Both the position numbers and the translations under genes were made by a program. From Dichetophora obliterata (lineage: Eukaryota > Arthropoda > Insecta > Diptera > Sciomyzidae), in NCBI GenBank assembly GCA_963920525.1, contig OY986439.1:34578319-34642318 (forward strand): a stretch of DNA of 64,000 nucleotides, read 5' to 3'. Within the stretch, counting starts at the first letter, position 1; each line of letters begins with the position of its first letter. Of this stretch, positions 56,487 to 64,000 are shown piece by piece. The notes beneath the pieces were generated by a model, which was not told the origin of the DNA, searched no databases, and saw only the letters and a program-made list of their open reading frames with translations.

Positions 56487-56588
56487 GGTTAGGTTAGGTT
56501 AAACCAGATGCCTTCGTGAAGGCTCACATAGACCAATTCAGGTCCTTAGTGGTACCGGTAGCGAACAAAAGGAACCTTTGTGTTTGTT

Positions 56589-57571
56589 TTAAAAGTCTTT
56601 AAAGATTTGCGTTGAGTTCGCAAACCTTAGGAGGGATTCTAGAGACACCCTGGCTGCATCTTTAAGCGACGGGAATGTCGATGAGCCTAGGTTTTTTAGT
56701 CTCGATCTAAGTAAGGCAGGGCATGTGCATAGTAGGTGCTCCAGGGTCTCCACTGTGCCCGGTTCCTTGCACTTCCTGCAGTTGTCATCCGTGGTGATGC
56801 CAAGCTTCCTCGCGTGGGCTGCCGTCATGCAGTGACCAGTGAGCATGCCCCCTAGTGTCCTGCAATCTTTGCGCGGGCGTGCCAAGATTCCCATTGTGCA
56901 TTGCACATGTTTTTCGAGATTTTGCACGATGTCGTATCTCTCCATCTACGATTCACTGCTATTGTGGCTCTTCTTTCGAGGTTCCTGTACAACTCTTGTA
57001 GCGGAGTAAGTACATGTTCTGCAAGTTCTGATTCCAGCCCGGTGCCTTCCTTTGCTAAACCATCTGCCATCTCGTTTCCCTCAATGCCCTGGTGGCTAGG
57101 GACCCAGTAGATGCGCACTCTTTTCGAAGCGCATAGTGCATCTAGTGCATCTCTGCCAGCCAAGACACTTTTGGACTTGATGCCAGCGGAGCGTATGGAT
57201 TTGATCGCCGCTTGACTGTCAACGAAAATGTTGATGTTAGAGTGTTGTGTGTCCATGCTGAGGGCTATCTCAGCAGCCTTCCTTATGGCAAATGTTTCCG
57301 CCTGGAAGATACTGCAGTGGTTCGGCAGTTTATATGGCTGCCTTATATTAGGCTCTGCGCAATACACCGCTGCACTTACCCCCGTAGGCATTTTGAAGCC
57401 GTCGGTAAATATGTTGACCGCCTGTTGTGCTTGTTCTATACCTTTGCACCAGTCCTTTGGTCCCAGAAGAGTTCGTACTTTGGAATTGACTATCGTGCGA
57501 GGCACCATGTAGTCCGTGCTACTAGGTAGATCCTTTCCGATTGTACAATGTCCAAAATTTTGAATGTGCAT
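56589..57571 (-). pseudogene. LINE ORF2, RNase H domain and C-terminal zinc knuckle
   Basis: RNase H degrades template RNA during element copying. The minus strand shows the four acidic catalytic positions in order: NIFTDGFKM, FQAETFAI, NIFVDSQAAI and HQGIEGNEMADGLA, within ~150 residues, the normal arrangement. WVPSHQG carries the conserved His. A frame change near 56880 leads to GMLTGHCMTAAHARKLGI and CRKCKEPGTVETLEHLLCTC, the C-x2-C-x-H-x-C knuckle. The frame change and loss of upstream sequence make this a pseudogene. Confidence 0.88.
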
Positions 57572-58170
57572 GTTGCCTGCTGCCGTAAGGCGTTTTCGGT
57601 ATGAGACGTCTATCGTTCAATTTCGGTGGTATCCACTGTGGTATCTTATACCTTTTCGTGAACAGAACCAGATCCGTTTTCTCTGCGTTAATACTAAGAC
57701 CGACTGAATTTGACCATCTAAGTACATCTTTGAGTGTGCTCTCCATTATGGAGCTTACTGTTGATAGACATTTCCCTACTATAATAATGCTTATGTCGTC
57801 TGCATAGGCAGTTATCCTCGGGGCTCTACCTGCGAACTTTTCGAGTAGTTCATTAACTACAAGATTCCATAGTAGTGGCGAGAGGACCCCTCCCTGGGGT
57901 GTCCCACTGCGAGCTTCCCTTACCATGGATTTAGTGCCCCACTCAGCCCGCACCTTTCTGCAGCTTAGCAACTTGTCTAACCTCTATTGCACGTAATCCA
58001 CTAAGGATTGCGGTGGTTGATACATTGTTGAATGCACCTGAGATATCTAGAAACGCCCCGAGTGCGTATTCCTTGTGGTGGAGGGCTTTTTCTATGGTTA
58101 CTACTAGGGAATGTAGTGCCGTTTCAACCGATTTCCCTTTCGTGTATGTGTGCTGGTTGGTTGATAACTG
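57522..58170 (-). pseudogene. LINE ORF2, C-terminal part of the reverse transcriptase palm
   Basis: The minus strand starts at the 5' truncation with ALHHKEYALGAFLDISGAFN (motif A, ~58090-58030, in another frame), then SGTPQGGVLSPLLW (motif B) and ITAYADDISIIIV (motif C with the Asp pair), then LRWSNSVGLSINAEKTDLVLF (motif D region). The sequence then jumps into the region before RNase H, in a different frame, at about 57560, so the thumb is deleted. Confidence 0.85.
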
Positions 58171-58173
58171 GAT

Positions 58174-58186
58174 CTTATTTCTAATA
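58174..58186. repeat. 13 bp target-site duplication of the RNase H LINE (right)
   Basis: Partner of 56474-56486, exactly 1700 bp away. Confidence 0.9.
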
Positions 58187-58449
58187 AATGTGGAAGCAAT
58201 TTTAATACTCAGCTAAGTTTCCGTCGAGAGATAGTTCGCCATTATTTGATCGAGGGTAAACGTTTTTCTGTGTCTAAAAACAGAAATCCAGCTTAGTCTG
58301 TAGAGCGTGAGAAAACTTCGCACGTGCCCAAAAAGAATGATTCTCAATTGCGTTGTGTTGTCAGCTACCAGCGTAGCAAATGGTCATGCACTATTTGTCT
58401 AAAGACCCTATGTCTTGTACGCAACTGTTTTGCGAAATATCATCAGTAA
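58187..58449 (+). pseudogene. piggyBac-2 transposase, C-terminal part with cysteine-rich domain
   Basis: The reading resumes after the LINE with NTQLSFRREIVRHYLIEG, a family feature, then a stop, and a cysteine-rich end LRCVVSYQRSKWSCTICLKT, LCLVRNCFAKYH, TAA at 58447. This is the zinc-binding C-terminus that binds transposon ends in piggyBac relatives. One expected Cys appears as Ser (CVVS). Confidence 0.75.
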
Positions 58450-58720
58450 TATGATTTAAGAATAACAAGTCTTACATATGTACGTATGTATATAACTTTT
58501 GTACGTAACTTTTGAAAACCATGTTTTATAACTGACACTTTGAAAATCTGCAGTGCTTCTGCCGGTTGTACTTTTTAAAGTATCGCCCCAAATTACGGTC
58601 TATATATAGTCTATCAATAAACTGTAAATAGTCATGTTTTAATTAACCACAAATTAGCCTGTACACAAAATTTCATCATTTTTGCTCAACGGGATCAACT
58701 AGCCGGTGGGAATGGGTTAA

Positions 58721-59290
58721 AAGAAAAATATTTCTTAGTAAATAAGTTAAAAACATTGCAATATTTTTATTGTTATGTAAATCTTCAACTACAGCTTAAT
58801 GCTTGATGCGCACTTCATTTGATTTTGATGTTTTTTGTAGCCAGCACTTACCACCTTCTTCTTTATGCTGTCTCTGCAGTCGTGAGTGGAACACATAAAA
58901 TCGCAATCACACTTGGACGTGCTGCTGCATTTAATTTGGTTATCCAGTAAAAATGTCTGTATTAGAATAAATGGGCAGACTCTGTTGGCCTGGCACGTGT
59001 TGGTGGCATACCCATTAACTCATACAGTCTACGCTTACAAAAAAAAAAATATCACTCAGTTTTTTATGCATACATTTTTTTGCTTTTTATTGCTATGCAT
59101 TTTATTTTAAGTGGCATTTTCACTCATCATATCATTTGCTCGTTGGAGCATTAAAGATGTAAAGAAAGAAAGAATCTAATTTTTTTTTGTAAGTGCAAAG
59201 CTCAAATATCAACAAAGGCATAATTATAAATACAACAATGACATTATTTTTGATGTCTGACTCTTTGGAGTTTTTTGTGTTTATTTTAAT
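58721..59290. other. Non-coding stretch
   Basis: No element ends or conserved coding sequence recognised. 58800-59030 is less AT-rich. Confidence 0.4.
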
Positions 59291-59891
59291 ATACATATAC
59301 AGGTATCTCAGGTCAACGTTTCAATCCGGCGCTGGTTGGTTCCTTGGGCCAAGACAAAAAAAAAATTGTATGGTAGGGGGTCCGTCTCCTCCTATTGCGC
59401 TATATTGAGCTATAAGCGGAAGTATAGCGAAAAATGGCATTCAGAGGTGTCATCAGTTTTAATGCAACAACTTAAAAAGTAATACAGAAAGAAACCCCAT
59501 TTGAAACGTTTTTTTAAAGCTTTTTAATTAGTTAACTAATATTTGTTAAAGTTTTTTGGTATTTTTAACCATGGTATAATATATAGCAACTTAAATATAA
59601 CAACTTAATATTTTTTTATATTCTTTTTTTTCACTTTAAGCTCGTTTTACATAAAAAACAATTCTGCTATTATTTTTTTTTCTGATGCAGTCTTAATCGC
59701 CAAATAATTCTCTGCAGCATTTCATTATGCGGCTTCAGCGTTCATCCACAAATGAGAGCGTATTTAATTTTTTATAAAAACATACACTCAAAAAGCACAT
59801 ACTATTTACATGTGAATCTATTTTTTTTTAAGAAAAGTTAAAAAATATTAAATATGGCCCTCATTATCTTTTTGAAAAACTTCAATTTTTC

Positions 59892-60035
59892 CAGAGTCAC
59901 CAGTCTCATAATCTTATTGTTCCTAGGTATAACTACCTCAATGGTAGCAGATACTTCTTCATCAGCGCCATTAGACTTTGGAATGCATTACCTAATTCTC
60001 TAAAACAAATCAAATCACGAACCAGTTTTAAATAA
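59892..60035 (+). pseudogene. LINE ORF2 C-terminal fragment
   Basis: 47 codons on the plus strand: HNLIVPRYNYLNGSRYFFIS, then AIRLWNALPNSLKQIKSRTS and FK-stop. This is the canonical C-terminus of CR1/Jockey ORF2 (…R…S…R…LWN.LP…I…S…FK). Upstream ORF2 is absent: a short 5'-truncated insertion. Confidence 0.75.
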
Positions 60036-60173
60036 TCTATTTATAATTATTTCAATACTTAAAACCAATAAAACAATGTTTCTTTTTCTATACTAGTTTT
60101 CTCATCTTATCTGTGCTCAAATCCTAGCTTTCTTTCTCTCTCTCTATCTCTATAAAATACCTCCTTCTAGTTG

Positions 60174-60772
60174 CCCTATCGGAAATTTTAAAGTGCTTTA
60201 TTAAAAAGCAAGTAAAAAGGTCTTTACTTTGCCTATGAATAGTGCTTTTGAAAAGTGCTTTGCTCCCGCTACAAATTAAGCTTCTTTTTCGTTATCTACT
60301 CTGCTGACTAATCGTGCTCTCACCACTAACATCGCTTGTTGTTTTCTCATCATTATTCATCACTTGCTTATGCAAAAAGTTCAATTCGTGAAAAAGTGTT
60401 GCAGTAAAAAATTAAAAAAAATAAGGTTAAAACGTTTATAAAGTGTTAAATTTTAATGTTTTCATCTAAAAGGTAATACAATTAGTGGCAAGTGGTTTGA
60501 ATATTCAAAACGTAATTGTAAAATATTACATCGGGCAAAAATATACGCCATCGAAATTGAAGTCGCGAATGCAGGTGCGAACAAAGAAGGCGCTCTTTCC
60601 GAAAGGAGAGCAAAGCGCTTTTTTGAATCACTTTTCATAGCAAGAACAAAGGTCTTCTTTCCAATGACATGACAATGTTAAATAAAGCTCTATTTAAAGC
60701 GAGAACAAAGCGCTATTGTGGCTTTGTAAAGTGTATTGGAAGTGGTTTTGAAGCGCTTTGTTTCCTAAAGGG
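60174..60772. mobile_element. ~600 bp MITE with repeated AAAGCGCTT motifs
   Basis: Ends CCCTATCGGAAA and inward CCCTTTAGGAAA. The interior has at least eight variants of AAAGCGCTTT or AAAGTGCTTT in both orientations near the ends. TSD not visible. Confidence 0.5.
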
Positions 60773-61509
60773 TGTGTTCTATACTAATATATAGCCACTA
60801 AGATCATTATATACAATCGATTAAGTACTTTATTAAACTTAATTTGTTTAAATCCTTGCAAGTCTTTTAATATCGTTTTTATATCATAATAGATTTATTG
60901 TTGTTTTAAACAGTTTTTATCTAATGTTAGTTTTAAACTACTTTTGAACTATCATTGTCCACATCTTATGTAGTACAAAAAAAGGCCAAGTCTTAATAAA
61001 ATTATAAATAATTATAAATAAATAAATAAATTAATAAAAATAAAAAAATGGTAATAATAAAAAGATATTAATTTCTTAATTATGGTATTATGTCTAAAAA
61101 ACAATTTGTGAAGCAAAATTTTGCTGTTGTTGTGTTGGATTGTAAGTGCTTTTTGAGTGTATGTTTTCAACCTTTTCGTATGTATAGAGCTTAAAGTGAA
61201 AAAAAATAAAATAAAATACATTTTTTTTTTATTTTAAGTTGCTATAAATTACTCCATGTTTAAAAACACCAAAAAACTTTAACAGATACTTGTTAACTAA
61301 TTAAAAAGGTTTAAAAAATGCTTAAAGTTTCAATAGGTTCGTTATTGCATTAAAACTGATGACACCTATGAATGCCACTTTTTGCTATTCTTTCGCTTAT
61401 AGCCCGAAACAGGGGAGGCTATACCACTCCGTGCCATCCCAAGGAATCAACCAGTGCTGGATTGAAACGTTGATCTGGGACACCATGTATACAGGGCTGT
61501 ATCCATGAT

Positions 61510-63740
61510 TTTTTTTTCGGGGGGAGTTTGCTAATAGCATGCATCTGGTAATCAATAAAAATAAAAAAAAATTATGCTTATTTTATCTTTTTTTTATTTA
61601 AAATTTATTTTTATTGTTTTTTTTTTAACCCTAAGCCTCCCTAACACGGATACTTGGGTACCCGAAACGACTTTGAAGTCAAATATTTTTCAAGCCAAAA
61701 AGTTGCAAACTTGATGTACCATGACATCTTATAAATAGTAGTTTTCTATAGTTTTTTTCGCATTTTTAGCATTTTGGAATTTTGTGGTTGGTTGTAGATC
61801 TGATCCAAAGTCGAATAATCCTTACCTTCCTGATAAAGGTACCTGGGTACCCGTCATTCATTTTGTATGGAGACTGTGGTATAAAAGTAATTCTGGGTTT
61901 CTGTGAAATCTGTTTTTTATTTTATTATTGATTATATTAGGATTATAATAAAGGATTTGAAGTTGTTTTAATACAAACTTTGTAGCATAATCAGGATAAA
62001 CGTATAAAAAGTTTCCTGTTTGTGTGATGTCTATAGACTCCAAAACTACTGGTCCCATCGAGCTGAAATTTTGGCAATCTATTTGTTTCAAGAACGAGAT
62101 GGTTTAATTTTGCCACACCCACCTTTTACCGCCCACAAATCAATAAAAATGCTAAAATTTAGAAATTTAGTTCGTTGAAAATGGACATACAGTTATTGCA
62201 TGATTTGGGATCAATAGCCAAGTAAAAGACCTTTCGATGGCAACCAACGAGTTTTCTCTCTCAGTTTAACGGGTAATCATAAGCTCAATAGCAGCCAGGA
62301 CGTTGGTGTATCGGGTTGTTCGATTATGAGTGGCCCTTTAATATGGGTTTCATATTTTATGTCGCAAACTCAAAGCTATGTGATGCCAAAAAGCCTCAAC
62401 GAGAGTTTCTTCTTTTTTTGGCATTTAGATGAATGCTAGAAAAGACATAAAATACACCCAAGCAACGCAAGATGCAGCCACGTTGATCATTTTGTAAAAA
62501 ATTGCTAATAGCCATCTATTTGTTTTACGTTTGGTGCTACATTTAGACAACATCTGGTTCCAGGCCTGTAGCCAGACCAAGAAGACAGTGGGGGCAGGCA
62601 TGAATCTTTGCTGGGCAATTTTTTTTTTTTATTTAAAGAAAAAAAAAAACAATTTTTTAACGTGTGATTTTTTAATGTGTATACATTACAAATATTAATA
62701 AAAAACAGTAAATTTTATAATATATACATGTATATGTAGATCTTTTTATACATAAGATTAATATATAAAAAATAATATAAAAATTAATTCAGGACTTTGT
62801 AATAAAATAAAGGTAAAAATACAAGATTTATTTAAAGTGGCTGGAAATATAAGAAAGATTAGCAAAATAGGCTAACATATGTATAAGATATTTTTTAAGT
62901 AAAACAAATAAAAAAATTGATTTAGCCCGCATCCGTCTTTTGCATCAAAATGATGCAAATTTTTTATTCAGATTTATATATTAAGAACAAGCATGCATGT
63001 TTTGATTTAAATCTTTTGATTTTTTAAATTTTCGCTAGAACTAAGATTTGAAGTTTTTTATTTTAAAATTAATAAACATTCATCATGCATAAAAAAAATT
63101 TGAAAATTAAAAACATTTCAATGAATTATATATTCTTTTTGTATCTGCATCAAATTGGTGCACAAAATGCTTTTCGTTTCTAGAAAGTTCCTACACATGG
63201 AGAAAAGACATGGTTGAGACATGATTAATGCAATAATAATTTTTTTCTAAAATTATTGTATTATTTCTGCAAACAAAAATTTTTGCCTTAATAAAGTCAT
63301 TATTTACTAATAATGGTACCAAAAATAACATAACAGTTGAATTATTATTTTGAATTAGAATTTTGAACGTTTTTCTTAACTATTCTGTGATTGTTGGCAA
63401 ACGAAGCAGAACATAACCAAAAATCGAAAGAATTTATTGTGTCTGAACAGTTTGCAGGAAAAACTTTCACTTTATTGAGACACAATAAGTTTATATCGAT
63501 TCCTGGCTATGTGCCGTTTCGTTTGTCAACTGTTCAATTATTGTGTTTGGTTTTAAAGCGCCTTATCTTAAAAACAGCACGCAGAAAAGTGACATTTTCG
63601 ACTTTAATTGTGGCAAACATATTTCTATTTACCGTAATTATATTCTGGCCATATTTTGTTTGTCACAAATATTGCCATTATTGTGACAATGCACTTAATT
63701 AATGTACCATGTTTATGAATGGCATTAGTCAGGCGAGCGG
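61510..63740. other. AT-rich stretch with a possible TTAA element end
   Basis: TTAACCCTAAGCCTCC at 61625-61640, followed by a GGGTACCC palindrome (61656-61663), resembles the left ends of the piggyBac-type elements; GGTACCTGGGTACCC recurs at ~61838-61852. No matching right end was found. TTTGCATCAAAATGATGCAA at ~62939 is a small palindrome. An ORF at 63391-63702 is discussed under rejected items. Confidence 0.4.
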
Positions 63741-63747
63741 TAGTAGC

Positions 63748-63815
63748 GGCTGTGACTTACTGGTAGTGTGCGTGGCTCGTAAGCGAAAAAGCCGCGGATC
63801 AAACCCCAGCTCGGA
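63748..63815 (+). repeat. tRNA-like SINE head
   Basis: GACTTACTGGTAGTGTGCG is box A-like and GCGGATCAAACCCCAG a two-mismatch box B. The body may run to the window end; no TSD is visible. Confidence 0.4.
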
Positions 63816-64000
63816 CAGAAAATTTTATCAAATGAGTTTTTAATTGAATTAATATTTCTGTTCAGCCCAGATAATGGAAATTGAAAAACATGAAAATAAA
63901 AAAATAAAATTATTGTTTCAATAATATTCTGGATCCTAAAAATAAATTCATAATAAAGTTGTTGAAATCGTTCTATTTCGACCCAATAAGAGAATAATGA

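Larger units (their letters stand above)
56487..58173 (-). mobile_element. RNase H-type (LOA/I-like) LINE, 5' truncated, in piggyBac-2
   Basis: 1687 bp between exact 13 bp TSDs. Sense is minus: the end of the reverse transcriptase palm, RNase H, a zinc knuckle, and a short 3' UTR with GGACCTGAATTGGTCTA, ending (AACCT)n (plus strand 56487-56502). A deletion removed the region between the palm and RNase H. It shares its 3' end with the SINE at 30620 and the fragment at 124. Confidence 0.9.
53391..58716. mobile_element. piggyBac-2 DNA transposon, enlarged by two retroelement insertions
   Basis: Ends CCCATTCCCGCC and inward CCCATTCCCACC, between TTAA at 53387-53390 and 58717-58720. A near-palindrome TGTACTTTTCAAAGTACA lies 15 bp inside the left end (53406-53423), inversely again at 53767-53784, and in decayed form at ~58567. 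The plus-strand transposase pseudogene is split by a Penelope-like element (54499-55556) and an RNase H LINE (56487-58173). Without them the element is about 2.55 kb. Confidence 0.88.
59304..61497. mobile_element. 2.2 kb long-TIR element with nested fragments
   Basis: CAGGTCAACGTTTCAATCCG (~59311) is mirrored by GGATTGAAACGTTGATCTGG (~61470-61489). The inverted match runs ~300 bp into each side, e.g. GGTGTCATCAGTTTTAATGC with GCATTAAAACTGATGACACC. TATACAGG at 59296-59303 and 61498-61505 may be an 8 bp TSD, though the two ends differ by ~5 bp in position. The interior holds a LINE fragment and a MITE; no transposase of its own was found. Confidence 0.65.

Noticed and set aside
63391..63702. 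103-codon ORF with one hydrophobic segment near its C-terminus
   Set aside because: It begins at a non-ATG codon, matches no family I recognise, lies in AT-rich DNA and overlaps short inverted motifs. Not supported as a gene.
1..64000. CRISPR arrays, bacterial operons, integrated viral genes, toxin genes
   Set aside because: No regularly spaced repeats with unique spacers, no Shine-Dalgarno/operon pattern, and no viral capsid, envelope or toxin-like protein was seen.

Overview
The window is about two-thirds A+T, has no operon structure, and is filled with eukaryotic transposable elements (TEs): non-LTR retrotransposons, a Penelope-like element, tRNA-derived SINEs, and piggyBac, Tc1, hAT-like, P-like (THAP), Harbinger-like and Kolobok-like DNA elements. 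Dipteran-type repeats, LINE tails ending in (AACCT)n and a textbook arthropod Inr+DPE core promoter suggest a higher fly (Brachycera; a tephritid or muscoid is my guess, not provable here). I find no convincing host protein-coding exon. The window is probably intergenic or lies in a very long intron. Nearly every recognisable coding stretch is a broken TE gene.

Layout. 0.1-0.65 kb: 3' end of an RNase H/zinc-knuckle LINE. 0.8-2.9 kb: dispersed repeat with an internal duplication. 3.0-9.0 kb: a CR1/Jockey-type LINE on the minus strand, split at a TTAA inside its reverse transcriptase by a 3.1 kb piggyBac element, which itself carries a 147 bp TTAA MITE. 9.3-13.5 kb: degenerate repeats and featureless AT-rich DNA. 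13.66-15.65 kb: DNA element with ~450 bp terminal inverted repeats (TIRs). 15.65-16.18 kb: TTAA-flanked MITE. 16.7-18.3 kb: Tc1 element. 18.9-19.8 kb: LINE tail and a short tRNA-derived SINE whose body folds as a hammerhead ribozyme. 24.18-26.35 kb: TTAA-flanked Kolobok-like element. 26.6-28.1, 31.9-32.9 and 32.95-35.3 kb: three hAT-like elements with 8 bp target-site duplications (TSDs). 30.6-31.0 kb: complete SINE with a 14 bp TSD. 36-42.2 kb: tandem array split by a foldback element, a TTAA MITE and a P-like/Harbinger-like nest. 43.8-44.2 kb: palindromic MITE. 45.4 kb: candidate host core promoter. 47.7-50.3 kb: small repeats and hairpins. 53.4-58.7 kb: a second piggyBac carrying a Penelope-like element (11 bp TSD) and an RNase H LINE (13 bp TSD). 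59.3-61.5 kb: long-TIR element containing a LINE fragment and a MITE.

How the parts relate. The nesting gives a relative insertion history with exact TSDs at many junctions. The 30.6 kb SINE shares its 3' tail (a hairpin block plus (AACCT)n) with the two RNase H LINE copies, consistent with the SINE using that LINE's machinery. Several TTAA-inserting elements have a short perfect or near-perfect palindrome just inside one terminus. The strongest candidate for something undescribed is the hammerhead-bearing SINE at 19.65-19.79 kb. A degenerate hammerhead-like block also lies near the 3' end of the Penelope-like element.
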